From contig NC_087381.1 of NCBI RefSeq assembly GCF_963675165.1, positions 7,038,419 through 7,102,418 on the forward strand: 64,000 nucleotides of DNA, written 5' to 3'. Below the pieces are notes generated by a model. It searched no databases. It was not told the origin of the DNA and saw nothing but the letters and a program-made list of their open reading frames with translations. This document shows, piece by piece, positions 24,487-35,282 of this stretch (positions are counted from its first letter, which is position 1; every line of letters starts with the position of its first letter). The translations under genes and the position numbers were made by a program. The DNA comes from Halichondria panicea (taxonomy: Eukaryota; Porifera; Demospongiae; Suberitida; Halichondriidae).

Positions 24487-26520
24487 GTAAAGTTTGTTCA
24501 TGGTTGTCAATGAATGACCTGTTGGTTTTATCGCACTATGAATTGCATATTATTTTGATACCGTAGCTGTAAGTTTGGTTCTATTATTGGCAGTTTTTAA
24601 TGCTATAGGCATAATTATTATAAGTGCAAATGATGTACTGGGACTGACTATCAAGCTAATTGCATGCCATTTGTAATCCTTAATCCATGATTCGCCAATC
24701 GCCAAGTTTAGATTGAGGATTGAGGAAAAGTTCCCCTTTTCTGGATCTCAGTCAAGACACTAGATAAAGTTATTAACCCGAGGCACGTAGGCGGCCTCGG
24801 TTACAGTAGTCTGTGTGTGTGTCTGTGTGTCCGTGTGTGTGTCTGTCGCTCAGTTTGGCTTACCTGGTGATTTAGGCATCACAATTTGTACGTAGGGAAA
24901 CTTTAGCATTAAAACTAAGGCTTAATATTTGGCAGTATTGCAAAGAAGTCTTTGTTTCGCAGAAAAGGCGAGCTAAACCTAAGAAGCTTTTTGCGTACTA
25001 CTAAACGCGGCTATTATTTGAAACATTAATTATCGTAAGACCTCGATTTAAGGCGACTCTTCAAATTATGTGACGCCCAGGAGCTTCAGCAATTTTCTGA
25101 CCTCTAAAAGTGAGCAACAGCTGCGTTGACAATTATTTATTTTATGTCGCGTTCTAAATAGAGGTAAATATAGCCACTCCGATCCCTAGGCTCGATTGTA
25201 GCCCACAGGAAAATCAGTGTTTGAATAGCAGAGGATCTCTAGTTGAAGCTGAAGAGCAAGATTTCATCCATTTTAAGCGGCCTAAAATCGAGGCAAGTCT
25301 ATAAAGTTACCTCCAATTAGATGCGACCCTCTAAATATGCGACACCAGGACTTCAATATAATTTTTCAACCTCCAAAAGAAGCAACCTCTGGCTTCGTAA
25401 TTATTAAAAAGCGTCGCTTTTAATCGAGATCTTACGGTAGCCCAGCTAGATGTGGCTATTATTCAAAACATAAGCCAATAATTACTGTTTGCTTTGTGTG
25501 TTGTTTGTGGAAAAGGACTGATACAATAGAAAGCTAGAATTGTGTCTGGTTTGTCTATGTTAGCTGACTCTGGGATCCTACTCAAGGAGCCATACTTCTC
25601 TGCATAATACTCCAGGCTTCTTTGCTGTGATCCTAGTCCACAGTGCATATATCTATCTATGTACAACTAAAACCCTGTTCTCAAATGTTTCAGCATACCT
25701 CCAGTCTGATTCCTGAGTTGCTGTGCTAGACAGTTAATTCAGTCATACATGATATTCATCACTACATGCACTGTATTATATCACTCTTCTGGTTTATTTA
25801 TAATTATGTCATGTCACCAGCCGAGGGTTTGCACTTTAGTGCTCTAGTTATGCCTCGAGGCGTAGCCGCACGAGGGATACGACTGTGTGTGTGTCTGTGT
25901 GTGTGTGTATTCCAGCTGTAACTGCTCAAACTGCTCAACGGTTGCAATGCGACGAAAACTAACAGCTTCTATAGGCTCTTAGCCACGTTCTCTTGGATTT
26001 TGATTCGTGGATTAGCAAACTAAAGCTTAAAACAGCTAGCTAGCATTAGTAGCCATTTGTGAAATTGATCTCTTAATACAGGAATATTCGAATGATGTAA
26101 TTGCCTGCAAACCAGTCTCCATACTCACTCAGGTGGAAAATTAGGTGGGAACAGGAGTATGAATGTATTCATAATTGTATTAGCTGCAAGACAAGGTAGT
26201 ATTGTAATATAATGTGTGTGTTGTACTGTGTTCTCACGGAAGCTTTATAGTATACTGGTGCAGTACGTTCTGTGTTGTACCAAGGGCGTATTTAATAAAA
26301 CACAAGTAGTCTATGTAGTACAGTACATGTATAGATTGTCTACAATTGCAAGGAATAACTTCGTCATCGGTATTGACTACATTGAGCGATATAGATCTAG
26401 TGTATGTTATCAGCAACATTTTATCACTTGGGTTCGTTTATGCACATGACCTTCACGTATCATTATTAACAGTTACATTAACTGTGTTATGAAAACAATA
26501 CACTCACGAGGACAATGACA

Positions 26521-26888
26521 CAGTGGCGGATCTAGGATTCTTGAAAGGGGGGTTCCAGGGTTCTGAGCGGATCAAAGACCTAAAAAAAATGGTCATACTT
26601 CTTCGAAACAGTGAGCATGCACATTAACAGACCGAATTTTTCCTAAAAAAAAGGGTCATCACTTTTTATAAGCAGTCTGCATGCACTACACACTGGAGAA
26701 TTTTAGCCTTCATAGTCACTGAAACTGCACAGACAAAGCTTCGCAGCACTAACAAGGACTAAAGGTAAGTGAGAAGTGCATGTGAAAAGCTAGTTAGAAA
26801 AGAACAACTTGCTAACGAGCCTCCCACTCACTTCTTTCTCAAAGGGGGTTCAATTGAACCCAAAGAACCCCCTTTGGATCCGCCACTG
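26521..26888. mobile_element. hAT-like MITE, CAGTGGCGGATC ends, copy 3
   Basis: Same element and flanks as at 4985. Confidence 0.75.
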
Positions 26889-27035
26889 ATGACATGATAT
26901 CAACAGATTATTATAATCATTATCTATCTACATATTCACCTACAACGTAAATACATGCAAGAGACTGAGTCGAGTCGCAGCCAGTAGACTACTGGCTGCG
27001 AGTGTAGCTAGCTAGCGAGTTTAAGAGTATGTATG

Positions 27036-27442
27036 CAGTGGCGTAGCCAGAGGGGTGCAGAGGGTGCTCCAGCACCCCCCTCTGGCCTCAGACTCTGCTC
27101 TAAAAGTTCCTTTTACTAACTAGCTAAGCTAGCTAGCTATAGCTGATATGAGATCGAGAGTACTAGTACTAGAGCTCTATTGTCACAACTCAAAACAATG
27201 CATTTTATAGGACATCTTCAAATGAAGATGTGGCTTAACCACCAGTACCTCAAAGCAGCAGTATACCCTAATTTCTTTAGCCAAATTGCGTTAGAATCAA
27301 TCCCAGAGCATATAACAACAAAAATTTTCTGGGGGAGTGCCCCCAGATCCCACCTGTTGGGGCGAATGCGCAGAGCGCACTGATAATTTGGACAATCTAT
27401 TCATCCAGCACCCCCCTCTCTCAAATCCTGACTACGCCCCTG
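27036..27442. mobile_element. hAT-like MITE, CAGTGGCGTAGCC ends, copy 3
   Basis: Same element as at 5496, with right end CAGGGGCGTAGTCAGG. Confidence 0.6.
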
Positions 27443-29290
27443 GTATGGTAAAGTCAAAACTAATATTATATAACATTTAGTAAGAAGTATTAAGCTTATA
27501 GATCTACATACACAGTATACAGTGTGAAGGCATGATCTCAGTCATGGAATAATAATATCACTATTATCAGTACAGTTTGATCCCTAAAAACTCTATTCCA
27601 TTCAATACCAGATGTCATCTACCGCCAGAAACTTGTCAGAGACTGAGTGGCTATAGGTAACCATGGAATGACTGGACAAGAGCCAGGAGAAACAGAGCTT
27701 TCATGAGCTTCATGAGCTTGATAATCATGCACAGGAAGCGAAGCCATCGTTGAGTAATAAAATTGAAAGGTCAAAGTTTGGAATATTCCTGTATTTAGTC
27801 GCTTCGATCTCTTTGGACACACCCTTTAATTATTCCTGTAGATGTAATGCGCATTCGCGCTCATTCCCCACGTGTGAGAAAATAATATCCAAGATCCAGA
27901 TCCAGATCCTCCTTGCAGAATCATCTTTTTCTTGAGGGCCTGGTAAGCCACAAAACACTACCATAATTACAACAACAATATGCATGTACACAAGTCTTTT
28001 CTTCTCAATAGATATCATATATACACTGAACTACAGATCCTGGAAGAATCAATTTTCTTCTTTCTTGAGGCCCTGGTAAGCCACATATAAGTAACAACAA
28101 TAGATGCATGTAAATAAGTCTTTTCTTCTCAGTGAGTTTATATAGATAAGCTAACTTTAATGTAAAATTCATTATAAACACTTGAGCGAAAGCATAACAT
28201 GGCGAGAGGCATTAGCAAGCGCACGCTTGCAACACTCGTTATTTTTAGTGATGGCATTAATTTGAGAATAGTAGCCCATGCTGTAAATATTTTGATGTTT
28301 TGATTTAGTTTCCTTTCATAAGTTGGTTGTTCACTTAAAATGTAAACCTTTGGGTAACTCCATAACTATATGGTTTCACGGTCGGAGCAGCAATCCACGC
28401 CACAGAGGCAAATTATTCCTGTCTTAGACTAGTTGACTAACCTCCGAATAAAGGACAGTTTGAGAGTTTTGTCCTCTGGTGGGAGGTTAATTCATATCGA
28501 AGACTGTTCCAGCGTGCATGTGTACAATTGATCCTTCACACTCACAAGAATTGCTTTGGAGAAGTGCTGCTGGAGCTCATGCCAACTCAACCTGCTTTCA
28601 CCATCCACCACCAACCCATATATCTTGTTTGTGTGTTTCTTCCATACTCTCACAATTTCAAGTAGAATTGCATAAGACACCCACCCAGAATGATGAGTTT
28701 GAGCAAGTAGCTAAATGTTCGAAAGCAGTTTAGTGAGTAGCTAGTTAGACCAAAGGTTATATAGACTCTACTCTTTGGTATAGTATACCAAGAGCAGAAC
28801 TTGTCTTCAAACAATATCAATTGTCTACAGGATACCTTGCCTTCATTGGTTTTCTGTTTCTTGTGTATAGAGAATGTATACTTGATATAATACAACTCTC
28901 TAGAAATAATTTGTATGACCTATACAATGTGTCCATCACATCATGAGCAACGAATACTTCTCACGTATTCAGCAAAACTAACTTTCCCCATACCATGTTA
29001 TTAATTTTCTAATGATGGTATTTTGTGTCACCTACTGTCTGTGGTATAACTGCTATCAGTGAAATAGAACAATACATTATTATACTATAATTATAGCCAC
29101 CTCGATATGAGGCCGTGGTATATATATTTGAGTAAAATATCACTGTTTGGGAAAATACGCTTAGTCCCTTCTTGTGCCTATACAGTTCTTAGAGAAAATG
29201 GTGGGAGTATTTTCACGAGGGTACAATACATAAACCAGCGCATGTGCAGTTAACTTTTTTCTAGTATCCATAATTTGCTTGTATCCACAG

Positions 29291-29545
29291 TGGCAGTGAA
29301 TAAGGCTGGAGACACTCCTCTTTCTAGTGCGTGTTACCGTGGTGACCTGGAGATGGTCAAAGCTATCATCAGCAAGCATGTTGATCCAAATAGTAAGTGT
29401 TTATCAGTGCTGTTACGTTGTTGATGGTGGTCTTCCACAGAGCCAGTCAACAAGGCTGGTGACACCCCACTCTCTCTGGCTTACAAAAGTGGACACTGGG
29501 AAGTGGTCAAGTATCTCTCCATCACTCATCACTGTGATACAAAAA
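29291..29545 (+). CDS. Ankyrin exon cluster 7 (2 exons), last before Roc-COR
   Basis: Exons are 29291-29392 (VAVNKAGDTPLSSACYRGD, then LEMVKAIISKHVDPN) and 29441-29545 (B/C hybrid, SLAYKSGHWEVVKYLSITHHCDTK). It is the final small-exon cluster of gene A. The hybrid exon leaves one base in phase 1, which joins to GT at 30507 to make a serine codon and continues into the Roc-COR exon, whose first residues (LLLAITHNC) echo the LAITHHC end of these repeats. Confidence 0.83.
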
Positions 29546-30506
29546 GTAAAGTTTGTTCATGGTTGTCAATGAATGACCTGTTGGTTTTATCGCACTATTA
29601 AATTGCATTTTATTATTGATACCGTAGCTGTAAGTTTGGCTCTATTATTGGCAGTTTTTAATGCTGCAGGCATAATTATTATAAGTGCAAATGATGTACT
29701 GGGACTGGCTATCAAGCTAATTGCATGCCATTGGTAATTTTTAATCCATGATTCGCCAATCACCAAGTTTACCCGCTATAAGTTATAGCCTATAGCATGA
29801 TATACATATACTATGGGACAGATTGAGGATTGAGGAAAAGTTCCCTTTTTCTGGATCACAGTCAAGACACTAGATAAACTTATTAACCCGAGTATCATCA
29901 TTTATGTTGGAAAATTGCATTGTATAAATAAACATTACGAAGTGACAATCCTATAGCCGTCTCGAGTATAACGGACATTGCTAAATTCGTTCCTTGCTAT
30001 TACGTCTAGTTATAATGAGTGCACCCAATACCCAATACCTGAGCCTGTTGTGGTTGGGTAGAAATGTAATTATATAATTATAGACTGTATGCATGTATAG
30101 TTATATAGTTGTTTATACTAACATTTACCATGCATCACTAACTTCTGGTACTATTTTTTAGGTTTTCTATTACTAGCTGTAAAGCGTGACGAATATTACA
30201 GACTATGTAATTACATACCGTACGGGTAGAAAATTTCGAGGTGTTTTTTATTTCGCATTTTTCGTGGGTGGCTGCAGAACACGAAAATTAAAACCCATGG
30301 AAGGCTTCGTATACGCATGCGAGATAGTGCCACACCCTAACTCTACGAAATTACTACCCGCGACATTTTCCAAATAAAACAGAATATTGAATTGCACAAA
30401 AATTTACAGCCTCTAAATTTTCCACCAGTACGGTAACTATAGTTATTATTATAGTTGTTTATACTAACATTTACCATACATCACTATAACTTCTGTACTA
30501 TTTTAG
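29546..30506. other. Intron before the Roc-COR exon, with duplicated splice-acceptor segment
   Basis: The sequence leading into the exon is duplicated: TAGTTGTTTATACTAACATT occurs near 30106 and again near 30452, each followed by a TTTTAG acceptor and similar exon-like bases. The upstream copy (TTTTCTATTACTAGCTGTAA) is interrupted after about 25 bases and is not used as coding in my model. A TACCGTACGG-ended MITE lies between them. Confidence 0.6.
30216..30435. mobile_element. 220-base MITE with TACCGTACGG ends
   Basis: The left end TACCGTACGGGTAGAAAATT is mirrored by the right end up to 30435 with two mismatches. It is non-coding, and TA at each end may be the target duplication. It sits between the two copies of the splice-acceptor segment. 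Confidence 0.65.
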
Positions 30507-32782
30507 GTGTTCTACTACTAGCCATAACGCATAATTGTGAGGTAAAAGTGGAGTTTTTATTGGCAGAATGCCACAGTGATCCGAATGTGACCAGCAAAGA
30601 TGGCAAGACACCTCTCGATTTCTCCAACAACCCTAAGATCATAAAACTCCTCTTGAAACATGGAGCCAAGGCTGCCAATGTCTACAAGGAACACAGCAAG
30701 TTCATCGGAAAGCTCTCCTCCGAGCGACCCCCACACCTTCCTCTGTCTGTGCTCATCATTGGTGATGGTGGCGTGGGGAAGAGCACTCTGTTGAAGTCCA
30801 TTCTGAGCCCAAAAGGGTTTTGGTCTAAACTACAGAAGGCAAAACCCGTAGATGGTGTCGATGCAAAGACAGTGGGTATCATTCCGTACGAAATATACAC
30901 CAAAGAGTTTGGGAGGATCATCTACTTTGATTTTGCTGGCCAGAAAGAGTTTTACACGAGCCACTGTGCCATTCTGGAGAATGCTGTTCAAATCTCACCA
31001 CCCATCATTATCCTCTGTGCTAAGCTTGTAGAAAGTGAGCAGGCGATTATTGATTCCATGTATCGTTGGTTGACCCTCGTCCAAAACCAGTGCACCAATC
31101 TGAAAGGCAAAGCACACGTGATAGTAGTTGGTAGCCATGCCGACCAGGTGAAGGAAATGAGAGAAGATCCACAAGCCAAAGCGAGAATCTTTGCCCCCAT
31201 TATCAAGCAATTCCCAAAGTTTGAGTTTAAAGAGTTCATTCCAATGGATTGCCGCTTTGCTGATTCGAACGATATGACAAAAGCAAGAAAACAGATTCAG
31301 AAAAGCTCTGCTATTCTTCGTTCTCCAGAAACTATCAGCTTGAATGCTCACACCTTTTACATCTACCTTGCCGAAAGCTTCAAAGACGACCTTGCTTTGT
31401 CGTTGAGAAATGTCTATGAAAGAATCAAGAGCGATCTTAACGAGGATCTGTCAAAACGCACTCAAGATATTCTTTCTTTCATACCCAGCACCGTCCCTCA
31501 CCTTGTAGAGATCTGTGACCAGCTACATAAAAGAGGTCTCCTATTGTTTCTCCGCAATGACAGCTCTCCAGAGAAGTCTTTCTTAGTGATTGACCAAGCA
31601 ACACTTCTGTCCAGAGTCACTGGGACCGTGTTTGCTCCTGAAAGTTTCCGCCAACACTGCAAGCTAGCTTCAAGCACTGGAGTGGTGCCTTTGACGAAAT
31701 TCGAAAAAGAATTTGATGGCTTCGACATAGAGATGCTGATTGCCTACATGTCTCATTTAGAGCTGTGTTTCGAAATATTAGACAAGCAAGTGTTGGATTT
31801 CATTTCGAAGGAGATTGCTTCTTCCACTGACAGAGATGCTTCTGTTCCTGAGTCTGACACTCGATACCTCTTCTTTCCAGGGCTCATTCGAATCGAAACT
31901 CCAGAGCAAGTTTGGAAAGATACTCAAAGCATCAAGTACCACTTCGGTTGGATACTTAAAACCTCTCAAAAAACTGAGTTTTTTGATCCTCGCTGCTTTC
32001 AGGTTCTCATTCTGAGGATAGTGTTCACATTCCGCCTTGCCCCTGCCAGTAACATAATGCATGATGTCCCTTCCCTACAGAGATTCTGCTCTGTGTGGAA
32101 GAGTGGGATCTGCTGGTGTGATGATGATGGAATCACTGCACACCTCGAGCTTGCTGAAAATGGCCGATCTCTTGTTCTCAAAATGCGCACTGACACAGTT
32201 CGACCTGAAGGTCTGATTCATCGCTCCAGAATTATGAGCACAATCTGTGAGACTGTTGAAAGTTTTGGCCGGAATGTGAATGTGATTGAATCAGTGATTG
32301 ATCCAGATGAAGTTATCAAGCATCCTCTGAAAAATCCCTCTGACCTCCCACTGGTCAACATCAAAGATATTGCAGCAGCTGTCTCCTCCAACAGAAGAAT
32401 GATCAAATCAACACAACAAGTTGCCTTAGCCTTCAAGCATCTCTTACAGTTTGAGCCATACGCTGGCCTAGATCAAACCACCATACAGTGTATCCACAGT
32501 GACAAAAATCCCAAGAAAGATGAGAAAATCTCCACAGCTTTCATTTCATATTTTGCCAGTCAAATTTCCGACCCTGACAGTGAAGAACAGGATCAAGTAG
32601 TTCGAAACAGTCGTATGTACAGAAGAATCCTGAGCCCTTCCATTGTCAAAATCCCGCTAGTCAGTCCCAGACAGGAGGTGGTCCAGGCCCTTGAGATGTG
32701 GAGGAGTGAAACTGAGGGAACTTACAGCTGTCTGAGGGAGACTCTCAACAAGTACAGCGTCTTCACTGGGAGAAACCCTCTG
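30507..32782 (+). CDS. Roc-COR exon of gene A (end of ankyrin array, Roc GTPase, COR domain)
   Basis: About 758 codons in one exon, entered in phase 1 after acceptor ttttag and left in phase 0 at donor gtgagt. The first ~65 residues finish the ankyrin array (KDGKTPLDFSNNPKIIKLLL). Next comes a Ras-like Roc domain: P-loop GDGGVGKST (30761-30787), switch-2 DFAGQKEF from 30929, and GSHAD from 31130 in the place of the usual T/NKxD or THxD guanine-binding motif. The remaining ~500 residues match a COR domain in position and character (for example LVEICDQLHKRGLLLFL and YLFFPGLI). In ROCO proteins Roc binds GTP and COR mediates dimerisation. All visible nucleotide-binding motifs are intact, so an active switch is likely. 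The open frame reaches an ATG at 30455, but that lies in the intron and I do not take it as a start. The COR part is duplicated at 38332-39885. Confidence 0.9.
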
Positions 32783-32860
32783 GTGAGTAGAATTTAAAAT
32801 TATATGGTCTAACTGCATAACTTTGCTTTCATTATAATATTGCTAATCACGTACATACAG

Positions 32861-32929
32861 GACCTAGCTGGTGTGGCTCATGATGATATTGATCCCTCTG
32901 TGTTTAGTATCAGTGGTGATCAGCAAATG
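32861..32929 (+). CDS. Linker exon of gene A (23 codons)
   Basis: Sixty-nine bases between acceptor acatacag and donor gtgagt, phase 0 at both ends, encoding DLAGVAHDDIDPSVFSISGD and three more residues. It is supported by its counterpart at 39978-40050 in the chimeric gene, which shares the beginning DLAGVAH and then diverges. Such short acidic linkers between COR and Death domains carry no recognisable fold. Confidence 0.75.
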
Positions 32930-33166
32930 GTGAGTAGTTGGTACGTTCCAAAATCTTAATTAGATCCAAGGGTAAATTAATCCTCTTAAGGCTCTGTAAG
33001 AACAATGTTATGGGGTAAATGTAAACACACAAAACTATAGCTAGTCTGAATGCTTTGAGTGAAAAAAAAGCATGTGAGCGAGTGTTATACTGTTTAACGA
33101 ATTTTTTATACAAAATCACAAAAGTGTGCACGAAACAATAATTACTGCATGTACTACTCTTCACAG

Positions 33167-33218
33167 GATCATGATACATTGAGAGAAGATCACCAGATAC
33201 CTTCAATCTCTACCTCAG
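33167..33218 (+). CDS. Linker exon of gene A (17 codons)
   Basis: Fifty-two bases after acceptor ttcacag and before donor gtatga, phase 0 in and phase 1 out, encoding DHDTLREDHQIPSISTS. It is needed to change phase between the exons at 32861 and 33434, which is the main support. It contains no recognisable domain. Confidence 0.6.
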
Positions 33219-33433
33219 GTATGACTTCAGAACTTAATAATGACTGTCAATAGTTTGATCTTCAACTGCATTGTCAGCAATGAACATCATCGCCTCATCA
33301 TATAATAATTCGATATAATCATGCATGCATGCCTATATACAACTGAAGCATGCAGTTACTCATAGCTTGTGTGTCTGACTACGTACATCGATGCTGTGCA
33401 TGTCACTAATATCAATGTTCACTACCTCTATAG

Positions 33434-33772
33434 GACCACCACCCACTAATCAAGTCACGCTCCAAGAACTAATAAAACGATACAGTCTGACTGACGAGCA
33501 ACTCAACAGTGAAATAGTGGAAATTACCTTTCTTGCTGAATATTTTGATGGTGTGAAGATCTATTCAAATGCAATGGGACTAACTCGTGCTGAACAAGCC
33601 GATGTGAATGAGTTGTTCCATAAGAGAGGAACTCAAGTAGCCATGACTGAATGTCTGACTATCTGGAAGCAGCATAATCCTTATGCAGCCACTTACAGAG
33701 CTCTACTGGAGTTGTTACTAAGATTGAGAAAAGAGAAGATAGCTGATGAAATCTGTCAACACTTGACTCAAT
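33434..33772 (+). CDS. First Death-domain exon of gene A
   Basis: The exon is 339 bases (113 codons), phase 1 at both ends, with acceptor ctatag and donor gtgagt. After a proline-rich start (GPPPTNQ) and a helix, the residues look like a Death-fold domain: GLTRAEQADVNELF, then TECLTIWKQHNP, and a final helix ending KEKIADEICQHL. The W preceded by hydrophobics and the closing ADEI-type helix are typical of Death and CARD members. Death domains mediate homotypic assembly of signalling complexes. The family call comes from pattern, not from a search. Confidence 0.75.
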
Positions 33773-34006
33773 GTGAGTGTATACTATCATACTCGTATAA
33801 TGCAATATACACATGCAGCCATGCATGCACTTTATTGCTTTTGTTGGGTATTACTATATAATTATGTTATACTGTATAATTGTCTACTGAATGAGAGAAT
33901 GTATGTCAGCTCAGGATTTGAGACAATAATTATTAACATGAATTTCCTGATGTTTGCAGTGTTTACAATTATTATGATAATTATACAATTGAAAACTTTT
34001 TCACAG

Positions 34007-34048
34007 TACCTCAGATTCGGAGATATACTGACTCAGACACACAGAGAG
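34007..34048 (+). CDS. Possible small exon of gene A (14 codons)
   Basis: Forty-two bases, phase 1 at both ends, between acceptor tttcacag and donor gtcagt, encoding LPQIRRYTDSDTQR. The exons on either side are also compatible with being joined directly, so this exon may be optional or not real. It has no domain signature. Confidence 0.4.
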
Positions 34049-34514
34049 GTCAGTTCAGGTGTACATAGATGATTGCCGATCAATAGGTGTCTGTGTCTAT
34101 TGAAACTACTCTATAATAACAAACAAAAAGTTACTTTTTGAACTGTTCATATTCAATTATAGCATCAGCCTGGATAGTCCTCTATAGGGAGTATATAATT
34201 AAGATACAGAGACCCTCACAGTAGGTTTAAGTTTATCTAATATTTATAATCAGTCTCTGCCCTAATGACAATGCATAATAATAATGCACTGTATGGGACA
34301 TGGGTGCATGGGCTTTGAAGCTGGGCCTCAATCTGGAGTGAAGCCAATTGCCTAGTAAATAAAATTATGGCTTATAAACAACCAATGCCGATGGCTTCAG
34401 TCCTATATAGCCTTTAGGTGTGAACACGGGGGCTTACAATGAGCTGTTTCTGAGTGATGTCAAATTTTAGCGACCATGTATAGCACACCAGTTACAAAAT
34501 AATTATGTATACTG

Positions 34515-34688
34515 TATAGCGGGTATATATTTCGAGGGTATATAAATGTTCGTGGTTTTCGCGGACTAGGCATGTATCGCGAACATTCATAATATCGCAT
34601 GCATGAAAAAGGCGCTATTCCACAAAAACCTTTCTAAAGGCAATTTCCGCAAAAATTTATACCCTCGAGATAATTTACACCCGCTATA
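34515..34688. mobile_element. 174-base MITE with TATAGCGGG ends
   Basis: TATAGCGGGTATATATTTCG at the left pairs with the right end (CTCGAGATAATTTACACCCG, then CTATA). The interior has further GCGAAC/TTCGCG symmetry. It lies in the intron before gene A's last exon. Confidence 0.65.
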
Positions 34689-34830
34689 CGATAATACAAT
34701 AATGGTATATAAAGCAACTATTATTATTGTTAGCTCTGTAATCATATTCAGCGTGTGATAAAGGCTTTATGTAATCATCGTGCGTATTTAACCTGTATGG
34801 AAATTATAATTGTAATGTGCTTAAATATAG

Positions 34831-35135
34831 TCGATCCGATTGTTCTGGCTGAAAAGGATATTCAAACAATTTGTGAGAAGCTGAAGAGTGCTAGTAAAGA
34901 TTGGTTCAATTTGGGAATGGCTTTTGGTCTAATTCGCGCACAGTTGAAGGACATTGAAGATCAATACCCCAGTAATAACCGCCGCCTATCGGAGATGGTG
35001 GGAAAGCGTCTCGAAGTCACTGATCCAGAACATCCGGTCACATGGCCTTATATATGTGAATGTCTGAGGAATTGTACTGTTGAGCGTAACGATGTAGCCA
35101 ATGAAATTGAAGCATTAAAACTATGTAGCCAATAA
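34831..35135 (+). CDS. Terminal Death-domain exon of gene A
   Basis: 305 bases entered in phase 1 after acceptor aaatatag and ended by TAA at 35133-35135. The ~101 residues form a Death-fold domain: DIQTICEKLKSASKDWFNLG, a second helix ending LIRAQLKDIEDQYP, WPYICECLRNC, and a closing helix with NDVANEIEALK. The W-F-LG motif, the I-x-x-Q spacing and the final A-x-E-I helix are the usual hallmarks. This is the second Death domain of the protein and its C-terminus. A polyadenylation hexamer overlaps the stop codon. Confidence 0.82.
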
Positions 35136-35282
35136 AATGTTTAGTTTTATTATTAATCATTTCACACAACACTTGTTTTATTTTATACAGCAATAGAGTT
35201 TGTACAGTTAGCTAGTTTATTTTTACACCTGCATCTTAAGTTAGAAGTGACCCAAAATATTTTTTTTAGTTTAATTAATAAA
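35131..35282 (+). terminator. Candidate polyadenylation signals of gene A
   Basis: AATAAA occurs at 35131-35136, overlapping the TAA stop codon, and again at 35277-35282, about 140 bases downstream. The second has normal spacing for a 3' untranslated region. The first would place the cleavage site only about 10-30 bases after the stop. Confidence 0.45.

Larger units (their letters stand above)
25852..28242 (+). repeat. 2.4-kb block, copy 3
   Basis: Same edges; MITEs at 26521 and 27036. It shares small changes with copy 4 (for example CCCCCTTTGGATCC at the MITE end), so copies 3 and 4 are the closer pair. Confidence 0.7.
24487..29290. other. Intron between clusters 6 and 7
   Basis: TACCGTAAG MITE (25031-25439), 2.4-kb block (25852-28242) with MITEs at 26521 and 27036, and the standard spacer. 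No gene is seen. Confidence 0.6.
2684..35135 (+). other. Gene A locus: multi-ankyrin, Roc-COR, Death-domain gene (5' end outside window)
   Basis: This is the proposed gene model. Twenty-three ankyrin exons lie in seven clusters (starting at 2684, 7762, 11198, 15950, 21050, 24232 and 29291), followed by the Roc-COR exon 30507-32782 and exons 32861-32929, 33167-33218, 33434-33772, 34007-34048 and 34831-35135. Every ankyrin exon begins and ends in phase 1, so all join in frame whatever their number, and the Roc-COR exon enters in the same phase. The order ankyrin, Roc, COR, Death is known from DAPK-type ROCO proteins; I see no kinase in the window. Introns inside clusters are 48-73 bases, while introns between clusters are about 0.96-4.7 kb and full of repeats. 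Joining all clusters into one transcript is inferred from strand, phase and order. Some clusters could be skipped or belong to separate transcripts. Confidence 0.7.

Noticed and set aside
30455-30506. ATG at 30455 as the start of a separate Roc-COR gene
   Set aside because: It lies before a good splice acceptor in a segment duplicated from intron sequence. The exon's first codons continue the ankyrin phase. An alternative promoter cannot be excluded.
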